From CAYUYV01 sp964474635 (GTDB lineage: Bacteria; Pseudomonadota; Alphaproteobacteria; JAJFIK01), in NCBI GenBank assembly GCA_964474635.1, contig CAYYTT010000003.1:41816-105815 (forward strand): a stretch of 64,000 bases of DNA, given 5' to 3'. Positions within the stretch are counted from its first letter, which is position 1. Each line of letters opens with the position of its first letter. The notes below the pieces were generated by a model. It was not told the DNA's origin. It was given only the letters and a program-made list of their open reading frames with translations, and did not search any database. The position numbers and the translations under genes are program-made. Shown here one piece after another: positions 24,975 through 33,158 of the stretch.

Positions 24975-27536
24975 ATGACCCTGTCCGATCTCGATTGCCT
25001 TTACAGGCCCCGGTCCCTCGCCGTCATCGGGGCGTCCGACCGGCCCGGGTCCATTTCCGGCACGGTAACCCAAAACATTTTGGAAGGCTTCGAAGGGCGC
25101 GTGCACCTGGTCAATCCGCACCGGGAGAGTGCCTTCGGCCGACCCTGCCTGCGAGATTTGAGCGATCTTGATGCGGACAAGGCGCCCGATGGCAAGGCGC
25201 CGGACCTCGCCGTCGTTGTCACGCCGGCGGACGCGGTGTTGCCGTCCGTGGACGCGGTGGCGCGGGCCGGTTTTCCCGCCGCCTTGGTCATCAGCGACCC
25301 GAGACGGGGCTCCAGGCGTGCCGTCGAATTGCGCCGGGCCCTTGACGAGATCGTCCAGGAGACCGGACTGCGCATCAACGGGCCCAACTGCCTCGGCATC
25401 GCGACACCGCAGATCGGCCTCAACGCCAGCATGTCGCGCATCAGGGCCCGCCCCGGGACCATCGCCTTTGTGGGCCAGTCGGCCACGGCCGCCGGCCCCA
25501 TCGTCGATTGGGCCGAGCCGCGGGGGCTTGGGTTTTCCCATGTGATTTCCCTGGGCGACATGGTCGATGTGGACTATGCGGATGTTCTCTTCTATCTCGC
25601 CGAAGAGCCCTCCACCAGGGTTATCGTTCTTTATGCGGAACGCCTTTCGGAGGCCCGGCGTTTCCTGTCGGCGGCCCGTCACGCAGCCCGGGGCAAGCCC
25701 GTCATCGTCCTGAAAGCCGGGGCCATGGCCCCGCGCCCCCTCGCGCTTGAGGCGGGACTTGAAGCCAAAGTTGAAGACGCACGCAGGCCGGACGGCCCGA
25801 CGCCGGACAGCGTCTATGACGCGGCCTTCCGGCGCGCCGGTATCCTGCGCGTGCGCACGCTCCATGACCTTTTTGATGCCATCGAGGCCCTGACCATGCG
25901 CCTGCCCGGCGATGCCCCGACAAGCCTGGGCAGCCGCCTTGCGATCATGGCCAATGGGGAAAGCATGGGCATGCTGGCCCTGGACAGTCTCTCGGCACGC
26001 GGGGGCACACCGGCCGTCCTGTCACCCGAAACGGTGGAGCGTCTGGCCGCCATCCTGCCGCCAGGCCGGCCGCGCTCCAATCCCGTCGACATTCTACCCG
26101 ATGCCACCGGGGAGCGTTTCGCCGAAGCCTTGAGCATTCTGATGGGCGACAAGGCCATCGACGCCATCTTGTGCCTGGCCGGCCCGACCGGCGTCGCCTC
26201 GGGCCTCGATATGGCCCAGGCCGTGGTGGACGTGGTGGAGACGGCGCGCCGGCATCCGGGCAAGCGGCGCCCCTGGATCGGCACATCCTGGCCCGGCGGC
26301 ACGGAGGCCCTGCCCGCCCGTCGCCTCTTCGCGGATGCCCATATCCCGACCTTCGACACGCCCTCGGACGCCATAGCGGTCTTCAGCGTTCTGAACGAGC
26401 AGCGCCGCGTGCAGGTGTCCTTGCGCGAAACCCCCGCCTCCGTCCCGGAAGCCTTCGATGTTCAGCCCGACCTGGCGCGCACCCGGCTGCGCCTTGCACG
26501 GGATCGTCGCCACACGGAGCTGAGCCTGATCGAGACAGCGACGGTCCTGTCCGCCTACGGACTGCTGCGCGATCCTCCAGCGATGATGGCCGCCGGTGAC
26601 GCGCCCTCTCCCATTGCCTGGCGCATCGCCACGGCCTTCGATCCCGAGTTCGGGCCGGTGATCCGCTTCGGCCTCACAGGCCCCGTGGCCGGCCTCATCG
26701 ACCGGGAAGTCGTCGCCCTGCCGCCCCTCAACCAGACCCTGGCACGTGATGTGGTGCTGTCCCACCGGGCCGGTGCAGCCCTGTGCGGTCCTGAGGGCCA
26801 CCTCGCCGACGGGCTGACCCTCGATCACATCGCCCTTGCCCTCATGCAGGTCAGCCAAATGTTGATCGATCTTGAGGATCTGGCGGCGGTCACCCTCGAT
26901 CCGGTGCGCCTGTGGCCCGGCGCGGTAGGCCTGCGATGGGGCAAGGCGCGGATCTTCGTGCGCGGCTCCGGCGCCCCTGCACGATCGGGCGCGCGCATGC
27001 TGGCGATCCAGCCCTATCCACGGGATCTGGAAACGGTCGTCACCTTGCGCGGTGGACGCGTGGGCCATCTGCGCCCCATCCGCTCTGAAGACGAGCCCGC
27101 CCTTGGTCAATTCCAGATGGCCCTCTCGGACGAGGACATCCGCCTGCGGTTCTTTCGTATGATCCGCAAGAATGACCACGCCTTTCTCGTCGCCCTGACC
27201 CAGATCGACTATGCCTGGCACATGGCCTTCGTGCTGACCGGCGACGGTTTGCCTGGGGACGCGGAGATCTTTGGCGTGGCCCGATTGATCCGCAGCGCCA
27301 AGGCCAATACGGGCGAATATGCCATCATCGTACGCTCGGACCTGAAAGGGCTCGGGATCGGCCGCCTTTTGATGGACCGACTGATCGACTATGCCCGATC
27401 CATTGGGCTGGAGAGCATTTACGGCATCGTTCTGGCCGAAAATGGCGGCATGCTCGCGTTGAACCGCAAAATGGGCTTCACCGTCACGCGCGAGCCGGAC
27501 GACCCGGGCGTTCTCCGGGTGAGCCTCGCCCTGTGA
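24975..27536 (+). CDS. Pat-like protein: degenerate NDP-forming acyl-CoA synthetase + GNAT acetyltransferase
   Basis: An 853-residue fusion like the bacterial protein acetyltransferase Pat/PatZ (Pka), which acetylates lysines on enzymes such as acetyl-CoA synthetase. The N-terminal CoA-binding domain (YRPRSLAVIGASDRPGS) and ligase domains (GFSHVISLGDMVDVDYADVL, IVLKAGAMAPRPL) are recognisable. The SHTG segment holding the phospho-histidine of active synthetases is absent (EAKVEDARRPDG instead). The ATP-grasp region is short and lacks the usual LK-x-DI-HK core. Residues about 690-853 are a full GNAT domain with the acetyl-CoA motif around LKGLGIGRLLMDRL. It is probably an acetyl-CoA-responsive acetyltransferase without synthetase activity. 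GGAGGT precedes the start. Confidence 0.88.
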   Translation: MTLSDLDCLYRPRSLAVIGASDRPGSISGTVTQNILEGFEGRVHLVNPHRESAFGRPCLRDLSDLDADKAPDGKAPDLAVVVTPADAVLPSVDAVARAGFPAALVISDPRRGSRRAVELRRALDEIVQETGLRINGPNCLGIATPQIGLNASMSRIRARPGTIAFVGQSATAAGPIVDWAEPRGLGFSHVISLGDMVDVDYADVLFYLAEEPSTRVIVLYAERLSEARRFLSAARHAARGKPVIVLKAGAMAPRPLALEAGLEAKVEDARRPDGPTPDSVYDAAFRRAGILRVRTLHDLFDAIEALTMRLPGDAPTSLGSRLAIMANGESMGMLALDSLSARGGTPAVLSPETVERLAAILPPGRPRSNPVDILPDATGERFAEALSILMGDKAIDAILCLAGPTGVASGLDMAQAVVDVVETARRHPGKRRPWIGTSWPGGTEALPARRLFADAHIPTFDTPSDAIAVFSVLNEQRRVQVSLRETPASVPEAFDVQPDLARTRLRLARDRRHTELSLIETATVLSAYGLLRDPPAMMAAGDAPSPIAWRIATAFDPEFGPVIRFGLTGPVAGLIDREVVALPPLNQTLARDVVLSHRAGAALCGPEGHLADGLTLDHIALALMQVSQMLIDLEDLAAVTLDPVRLWPGAVGLRWGKARIFVRGSGAPARSGARMLAIQPYPRDLETVVTLRGGRVGHLRPIRSEDEPALGQFQMALSDEDIRLRFFRMIRKNDHAFLVALTQIDYAWHMAFVLTGDGLPGDAEIFGVARLIRSAKANTGEYAIIVRSDLKGLGIGRLLMDRLIDYARSIGLESIYGIVLAENGGMLALNRKMGFTVTREPDDPGVLRVSLAL

Positions 27537-27797
27537 AGCCTCTGCGACCTTGTCATGGCCTTTCGCACGTGGACAAAAAAGCCTGGAGTTTCAAATGCAC
27601 TGGGGTGATTTATCGACCGGCGCGATGCAAAAGGTTGCACGCCCCCCTGGACCGGCCCGCCACGGAATGCTTTAGATTACGCACTCGTAAGACATTTGAT
27701 TTTGGGCGGCTTTCGCCTGTGCCCATGGGGATATGATGCCACCGGCGATCGGTGGCCCCCTCCGGGCGCCGCCTCCTCCCGACGAGGGCAAGGGTTT

Positions 27798-29639
27798 ATG
27801 GCGACATTTTCCCGAGACCCGTCTTCGGAGCGGGGCCTGATCGGATCGGTGGTGCGCTGGACCTGGCGGCGCGCGCCCTGGTCTGAAATCGCGCTGCCGG
27901 CGCGCTACCGCTCCGCGGCCACGCGTGAAGTCATCGCGCTCGCCAAGGATGATTTCATCATTCGTGCCCTCATCTGGGGATGCACCTTTTCATTCGTGTG
28001 CGTCACCGGTGCCCCGTCCCTGGCCATTGGCATCGTGCTGATCGCCGGCCTTTACGAACTTGCCTATGTGCCGGTCTGGGCGAACCTTGCGCGCCAAAGA
28101 CGACCCCGCCAGGACCTGATCTTGGTCATGCTGCTCCTCTACGGCGTCACGCAGATGGTGTATCTCAGCATCATCTGGATGGACGGCTCGGAGCTTGTCC
28201 ATGTGGTCGCCTATGTAATCACCACGACATCGATCTTCCGCGTCACGATCATGTATGGCTGGGATAATCTCTACGCGGCGGCGCTCAACCTGCCCCGGCT
28301 CGCGGTGATGTTCTGCTTCCCCCTGATCCCCACCTGGGACGGGTCCTACGTGACCAATGGCGAGATCGGCTGGTTCACCTTTGGCTGCATGTTCTACGCT
28401 GGCACTTTCATCATGGTGACCCTGCGCGCCGACCAGTCCCGGCGGCGCCTGTGGGAGTTGAATGCCCAGGCCCAGGCGCAGCGCCGCCGCGCGGAAGCGG
28501 CCAGTGAGGCGAAATCCCAGTTCCTCGCCGTGATGAGCCATGAGATCCGCAATCCCCTCAACGGCGTCCTTGGAATGGCCCAGGCCCTGAAACGGGACGA
28601 TCTGACAGCAGAGCAGCGCGGCAAGGTCACGACCATTATCGAGAGCGGTGAGGCCTTGCTCGGTGTCCTGAACGATGTGCTCGACCTGTCAAAGATCGAG
28701 GCGGGGCGCCTGGAAATCGTGCCGACCGATCAGGACCTGGGCGCGCTCCTGCGCCAGATCTGCCTGCTGTGGGAGCCGGCGGCCCGCGACAAGGGCCTGG
28801 CGCTCACCCTCACCCTCACGCCCGAGGAGCCTGGCACCTTCCGCTTTGATGCCCTGCGCGCGCGCCAGTGCCTCAACAATCTGCTCTCCAACGCCGTGAA
28901 ATTTTCCGAAAACGGCACGATTGCGGTGCGTGTGGACGTGCGCATGCTGGGCGCCCGGGAGGCGGAGGCCATCATTTGCGTTCGCGATGAGGGCATCGGC
29001 ATGGCACCAGAGACCCTCGCCAAGCTGTTCACGCCCTTCACCCAGGCCGACGGCGGCACCGCGCGGCGCTTCGGGGGCACGGGACTGGGGCTGTCGGTCA
29101 GCCGGACCTTGGCCCGCAAGATGGGCGGCGATGTCACCGTGACGAGCCAGCCCGGCGCCGGGTCCACCTTCGTCCTGTCGTTCCGCGCCGCGCCGGTCTC
29201 GCGCGCCGTCGAGCCAGAAACGCCGGCCGAGGCCACTATTCCGGAAGACCTGCGCCGCCAAATCCGCCGGATCCTCCTTGTCGATGACATGTCGCCTAAC
29301 CGGGATCTGGCCAAACTGTTCCTGGAGGATTTCGAGGCGGAATTCACCGAAGCAACAAACGGCCAGGAGGCCCTGGAGCGCCTGGGCGAAAGCGAATTCG
29401 ATCTTGTCCTGATGGATATGCACATGCCCGTCAAGGACGGCGCCAGCGCCATTCGGGATCTGCGCCGCCTGGACGCCCCCAGCCAAAACGTCCCCGTCAT
29501 CGCCCTCACCGCCGACGCCATGGCCGGGGATCAGGACCGCTTTATCGCCCTGGGCTTTGACGGCTACGTGTCAAAACCCATGAATGCCGAAAAGCTGATC
29601 GCGGAAATTCTGCGCGTGCGCGCCCGCGTAGCAGTGTGA
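27798..29639 (+). CDS. Membrane hybrid sensor histidine kinase with receiver domain
   Basis: A 613-residue hybrid kinase. The N-terminal region (about 50-215) has several membrane helices (IIRALIWGCTFSFVCV, LAIGIVLIAGLYELAY, LILVMLLLYGVTQMVY, WFTFGCMFYAGTFIMV) and no recognisable PAS domain. A short coiled segment leads to HisKA with the phospho-acceptor in MSHEIRNPLNG (about residue 245). The HATPase domain has N-box NNLLSNAVKF, DEGIGM and GGTGLGLSVSR. A receiver domain (about 490-610) carries Asp in LVLMDMHMP (about 538) and the conserved YVSKP lysine. No Hpt or effector gene is next to it. ATG 27798 has AGGG upstream; an in-frame start 102 bp earlier is less likely. The 260 bp upstream hold only a short hairpin (CCACCG..CGGTGG, near 27740). 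Confidence 0.92.
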   Translation: MATFSRDPSSERGLIGSVVRWTWRRAPWSEIALPARYRSAATREVIALAKDDFIIRALIWGCTFSFVCVTGAPSLAIGIVLIAGLYELAYVPVWANLARQRRPRQDLILVMLLLYGVTQMVYLSIIWMDGSELVHVVAYVITTTSIFRVTIMYGWDNLYAAALNLPRLAVMFCFPLIPTWDGSYVTNGEIGWFTFGCMFYAGTFIMVTLRADQSRRRLWELNAQAQAQRRRAEAASEAKSQFLAVMSHEIRNPLNGVLGMAQALKRDDLTAEQRGKVTTIIESGEALLGVLNDVLDLSKIEAGRLEIVPTDQDLGALLRQICLLWEPAARDKGLALTLTLTPEEPGTFRFDALRARQCLNNLLSNAVKFSENGTIAVRVDVRMLGAREAEAIICVRDEGIGMAPETLAKLFTPFTQADGGTARRFGGTGLGLSVSRTLARKMGGDVTVTSQPGAGSTFVLSFRAAPVSRAVEPETPAEATIPEDLRRQIRRILLVDDMSPNRDLAKLFLEDFEAEFTEATNGQEALERLGESEFDLVLMDMHMPVKDGASAIRDLRRLDAPSQNVPVIALTADAMAGDQDRFIALGFDGYVSKPMNAEKLIAEILRVRARVAV

Positions 29640-29710
29640 TGGCATTGCCCGTACCGGCGTGACCGGCTGCAATAGTTGGCCTTGGTCGTGGTGCGGAGTG
29701 TTTTTCAAAG

Positions 29711-30499
29711 ATGTTCGATAGATCCACTGCTCAGTTTTGGTCTCCAACTCGGCACGAAAACGATCCAGCGCGGTTTTCCTTGACTGCCAAACCCGCAGGC
29801 TGTGTCGGCCCGAAGGATGGCCAGTTCCTGATGGGCGGCGTTGCCATGGCGGCCGCTATCGAAGCCCTGGAGCACTGGTCAGGCAAACCGCTCCTGTGGG
29901 CGAGCATCCAATTCCTCACTCAAGGTCTACTTGGCGATAAACTTGAGATTGCCGTGGACCGTATCGGCGGAGGACGCAGCGTCCTCCAGGCCAGCGCGCA
30001 GGTCACCCGTGGCGGCGCGCCCCTTCAGCATGTAATGGCAGCGCTTGGCACCCGTGGTCGGGCGCACGATCGTCAATTCACGGCAATGCCGGACGTTCCA
30101 GCACCCGATCACTGTCCGCTTAAGGACGATAACGCTCTTGGTCTGCCCGGGAACTTACTCGAACAGTTCGAACGGCGGACAGCCCTTGAGGACGAGGAGA
30201 CGGGCACAGAGTGCATGTGGATCAGGCCCGTGTTCGACGCCGATGTGACGGCCCCTCTGCTTGCGCTCATGTCGGATTTTTTTCTTGGGGCCCATGAACG
30301 CAGTCGCGGGGGGACAAGTCTCGACAACACGTTTCGTCTGTGCGCCCTGAAACCGACCGGCTGGATTTTGTCCGTAACGCAGCTTTCAAGCTTCACGAAC
30401 GGCGCGGTCCATGGGGTGCAGCATCACTTCGGCGAGGACGGGACGCTTCTGGCGACATCGAGCCAAACGGGCCTGCTGCCAAAGCACATTTCGGCATAG
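29711..30499 (+). CDS. TesB-like acyl-CoA thioesterase (double hotdog)
   Basis: The 262-residue protein looks like a type II acyl-CoA thioesterase of the TesB/double-hotdog group, which releases free acids from acyl-CoA. The first hotdog starts at GPKDGQFLMGGVAMAAAIEAL and contains LLWASIQFLTQGLLGDKLEIAVDRIGGGRSVLQASAQVTRGG. The second contains PLLALMSDFFLGAHERS, then SLDNTFRL, SFTNGAVHG and SSQTGLL. The Asp, Ser/Thr and Gln that form the TesB active site have plausible counterparts in these last three motifs. Codon use is slightly less GC-rich than in the neighbours, and the Shine-Dalgarno is weak. It follows the kinase gene by 71 bp but has no obvious functional link to it. Confidence 0.8.
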   Translation: MFDRSTAQFWSPTRHENDPARFSLTAKPAGCVGPKDGQFLMGGVAMAAAIEALEHWSGKPLLWASIQFLTQGLLGDKLEIAVDRIGGGRSVLQASAQVTRGGAPLQHVMAALGTRGRAHDRQFTAMPDVPAPDHCPLKDDNALGLPGNLLEQFERRTALEDEETGTECMWIRPVFDADVTAPLLALMSDFFLGAHERSRGGTSLDNTFRLCALKPTGWILSVTQLSSFTNGAVHGVQHHFGEDGTLLATSSQTGLLPKHISA

Positions 30500-30573
30500 T
30501 CCCGCGCTCCAGGTAGCCTGTCGATGCGCGGCCGGCAAAGAGGCGTGAAGCGAATAGTCCGCATCACGCTCAA

Positions 30574-30612
30574 GCGCCAGACCATGGCGCCAGACCATGG
30601 CCCCAGATCATG
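30574..30612. repeat. Three 13-bp tandem repeats
   Basis: GCGCCAGACCATG occurs twice exactly (30574-30586, 30587-30599) and once with two changes (30600-30612). The repeats sit in the 241-bp gap between the convergent thioesterase and cpdR genes, which otherwise contains no recognised gene. Confidence 0.8.
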
Positions 30613-30740
30613 ACTTACGCCTGTCGGCTCTCACAACGCCGCCCCCGGGACGACGCCGCCCTTTGGCCGCGTCAACGGCACAGGCGGGAGCGGCGTGGCA
30701 CAGGATATGGCGTCGTCCGGACTTTTCGCCCATCGCCGCG

Positions 30741-31100
30741 TCAGGCGGCGACCATGCGGTCCACTTCCTGGACAAGGTCGCGCAGGTGGAAGGGCTTGGA
30801 GAGCACCTTGGCGTCCTTGGGGGCGTTGCTGTCCGGGTTGAGCGCAACGGCGGCAAAGCCCGTAATGAACATGATCTTCAGGCTGGGATCGAGTTCGGCC
30901 GCGCGTCGCGCCAATTCGATGCCGTCCATGACCGGCATGACGATGTCGGTCAGCAAAAGGTCGTACATGGTCTGTTCGAGGGCTTCGAGCGCCTCGTCCC
31001 CTTGACCATAATCCGTGACCCAATGACCGGCCTTCTCCAAGGCGGATTTCAGAAACCGCCGCATGGCGTCATCGTCTTCGGCAAGCAGTATCTTAGCCAT
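30741..31100 (-). CDS. cpdR: CpdR-type response regulator (single receiver domain)
   Basis: A 119-residue stand-alone receiver domain matching Caulobacter CpdR closely: MAKILLAEDDDAMRRFL at the N-terminus, phospho-acceptor Asp52 in LLTDIVMPVMDGIELA, then IMFITGFAAVALN and VLSKPFHLRDLVQEV. Unphosphorylated CpdR docks on ClpXP and promotes degradation of CtrA and other factors during the alphaproteobacterial cell cycle; phosphorylation by the CckA-ChpT relay turns it off. The C-terminus ends VAA. Terminal alanines resemble ClpXP degrons, and in Caulobacter CpdR is itself a ClpXP substrate. ATG 31100 is preceded by AGGTGGGG. It diverges from N-formylglutamate amidohydrolase, a neighbour I recall for cpdR in other Alphaproteobacteria. 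Confidence 0.93.
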   Translation of the reverse strand: MAKILLAEDDDAMRRFLKSALEKAGHWVTDYGQGDEALEALEQTMYDLLLTDIVMPVMDGIELARRAAELDPSLKIMFITGFAAVALNPDSNAPKDAKVLSKPFHLRDLVQEVDRMVAA

Positions 31101-31552
31101 CCATTCCCCACCTAGCGTGTCCGCACCTGGATTGTCAGCCCCCTTGCATATCGCACCGGCGGCCACCTCATACTCGCGTCCCGTTTCGAAACACGCACCC
31201 CAAGCGCCGATCACGACTCAATCATGCCTGCGTGCGTCTCGGGATGCCACGATTTTAACGCCGCCCGCAGCCCCCCTCGCGGGAGAGCGACCCGGCGCCG
31301 CGACGGCTTCACCATGACGGCGCAATCGTAAAGGTGGGCTGAACCTTGATCGCGTTGCGCCGGATTGGGGCCGAATTGCAAAATGGCAAGCGGTCTAGCT
31401 CCCATGGGCGCGGCCCGCCCCAGCGGGGCTGGCCCGCCGCCTCCTTCCGCGCGGTTGATCCGCGCGGGGGGCAATGGTCCACTGGGTTAACGCAGTCCTG
31501 CGCTCCCACGCCATCGCAACACCGCCCCATTCGGGCGGCCGCGGCAGCGGAC

Positions 31553-32605
31553 ATGGTGCAGGATAGGGAATTTCTCGCACTCCTATGGTCCGCGCCCATG
31601 TTCGACGCCCTGGCCCCTGCCCTTGATCCGCAGCCCGGCCCCGCTCCCGCGCGGCACCCGGCCCGTGCGATCCCGCGCCTTGATGCCGCGTATCCACAAG
31701 CCAGCCTGCCGGCCGGCTTTGAGCCCATGGCGCGGTTCGAAAGGCCCTTGTGCACCGAAGGCGAGGCCGCCGTGCCCTTCGTGTTCGCATCGCCCCATTC
31801 GGGCCGGATCTATCCTGACGGCTTTTTGAATGCCTCTCGGCTCGATCCCATCACGCTGCGCCAATCCGAGGATGCCTTTGTCGACGACCTGTTCGCCGCG
31901 GCGCCCCAACACGGCGCGGCGTTCCTGAAGGCCCATTTCCCCCGGGCGTTTGTCGATGTGAATCGGGAACCCTGGGAACTTGACCCGTCCATGTTCGCCG
32001 AGCCGCTGCCGGCCTGGTGCAACACGCGCTCAATCAAAGTGGTGGCGGGCCTCGGCACGCTTGCCCGCGTGATCCGGGACGGCAAGGACATTTATGCAAG
32101 CCGTCTGGCCCTTGCCGAGGCGGAGCATCGCATCGCGTCCCTCTACATGCCCTATCACCGGACCCTTGAGGATCTGCTTGACGGCGCCATGGCGTCCTTT
32201 GGCTGCGCGGTGCTGGTGGACTGCCATTCCATGCCCTCCGTTGGCGGGCCCATGGACCGGGACCGGGGCACAAGCCGGTGCGATTTCGTGCTCGGAGACC
32301 GGTACGGGACGGCCTGTTCGCCTCTGCTCACCCGGATTGCCGCGGAGACCTTGCGCTCCATGGGCTACCGGGTTGGCCGTAATGCGCCCTACGCTGGCGG
32401 ATTTTGCACCTTGCGCCATGGGGCCCCGAGCCGGGGTCGCCACGCCCTGCAGATCGAAGTCAATCGCGGCCTCTATATGGACGAGGCCACGCTGACCCCG
32501 CGCCCGGACTTTCCAACGATTGCCGCGGATCTGGGACGCCTGATTGCCCGCCTGACCGCCATCGCCCCGGAAATGCTGCGCTGCCCACCGACCTACGGCG
32601 CGTGA
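31553..32605 (+). CDS. N-formylglutamate amidohydrolase family protein
   Basis: A hydrolase of the N-formylglutamate amidohydrolase (HutG-like, zinc-dependent) family, which cleaves N-formylglutamate to glutamate and formate at the end of one histidine-degradation route. Characteristic segments are FVFASPHSGRIYPDGFL, FVDDLFAAAPQHGAAFLKAHFPRAFVDVNREPWELDP, CAVLVDCHSMPS, DFVLGDRYGTACSP, NAPYAGGF and ALQIEVNRGLYMDE. The His and Asp/Glu residues in SPHSG, DCHSMP and EVNR are likely metal ligands. The core starts near residue 60, so the Pro/Ala-rich N-terminus is uncertain; ATG 31553 and 31598 are both possible and neither has a good Shine-Dalgarno. No other hut gene is nearby, so a role in histidine breakdown is not assured. 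Confidence 0.85.
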   Translation: MVQDREFLALLWSAPMFDALAPALDPQPGPAPARHPARAIPRLDAAYPQASLPAGFEPMARFERPLCTEGEAAVPFVFASPHSGRIYPDGFLNASRLDPITLRQSEDAFVDDLFAAAPQHGAAFLKAHFPRAFVDVNREPWELDPSMFAEPLPAWCNTRSIKVVAGLGTLARVIRDGKDIYASRLALAEAEHRIASLYMPYHRTLEDLLDGAMASFGCAVLVDCHSMPSVGGPMDRDRGTSRCDFVLGDRYGTACSPLLTRIAAETLRSMGYRVGRNAPYAGGFCTLRHGAPSRGRHALQIEVNRGLYMDEATLTPRPDFPTIAADLGRLIARLTAIAPEMLRCPPTYGA

Positions 32606-32802
32606 CCCGACAACCCTGAACGCATAATGGGCTTAAAGCACGCCCTAAAACGCGAGCAAAAGCCTGATAACGACTTGCAATATCATTTAAAGCCTTAGAC
32701 GTGGATTTACAACGCCTTATTGACCAGCCGCATGAGACGCGGTGGGTGTACTTCTCTTTCGACAAAGCTTTAAACGCGAGGTTTTCGCGCCACAGTCGCA
32801 GG

Positions 32803-32830
32803 AAAAAAAAAGGCCGCCTTGCGGCGGCCT
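32803..32830 (-). terminator. Rho-independent terminator, minus strand
   Basis: Read on the minus strand, AGGCCGCC pairs with GGCGGCCT around a GCAA loop and is followed by a run of nine T. On the plus strand the same stem has no T-run. No minus-strand protein gene ends here, which points to a non-coding transcript. Confidence 0.85.
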
Positions 32831-33000
32831 GAGTCTAGGGAGGAAACGCCCAAGAAGGGCTGTGCAGCGCGACCGAAGCCGTACTGCACCGCAGCATAGT
32901 GCCAGCGACCTTGGAGCTTGGCAAGCGCCAATCTGCACGAGAGCCTTGACAATTGCGCATGCCTCGAATGCATAGAGCTGCTCATGTTTTGGATCCACAT
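32803..33000 (-). ncRNA. Candidate small RNA with anti-Shine-Dalgarno loop
   Basis: The 553-bp gap between the amidohydrolase and the transglycosylase contains a strong minus-strand terminator with no coding gene before it. Upstream of it the minus strand offers two further stems: GTGCAG pairing with CTGCAC around a 16-nt loop, and GCCC-TTCTT-GGGC. An unpaired stretch containing CCTCCCT follows, just before the terminator. A C-rich anti-Shine-Dalgarno motif between a hairpin and a terminator is a layout seen in several alphaproteobacterial trans-acting sRNAs. The 5' end is a guess. Short frames across it run through the terminator and look like no known protein. On the plus strand TTGACA-N17-TGCATA (32946-32974) could be a promoter towards the transglycosylase. 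Confidence 0.45.
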
Positions 33001-33069
33001 CCGCTCTCGCCCATGTAAGAACGGACATCCTGCCGGATTCCCATTTTTCGTTAAGCCGAATCGGTGAGA

Positions 33070-33115
33070 GTAGGGAGCGTCTCCTGGACGCCTACCCCCG
33101 GGGTCGCACTACGGG
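33070..33115 (+). promoter_or_regulatory. Structured 5' leader: two hairpins
   Basis: Just upstream of the transglycosylase, GCGTC-TCCTG-GACGC with outer GTAG/CTAC pairing is followed directly by CCCCG-N10-CGGGG. They end at GAGAGGTAATG, a strong ribosome binding site for an 18-codon frame (33124-33180) that overlaps the transglycosylase start at 33159 in another frame. This could be an attenuation or translational-coupling leader; no known riboswitch class was recognised. Confidence 0.35.
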
Positions 33116-33158
33116 GAGAGGTAATGGGTCGGTCGCCGCGGGACGCGAGGTTATCGTT

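Noticed and set aside
32946..32974. TTGACA-N17-TGCATA as a plus-strand promoter for the transglycosylase
   Set aside because: The -35 box is perfect but the -10 is poor and it overlaps the candidate sRNA; not listed as a separate feature.
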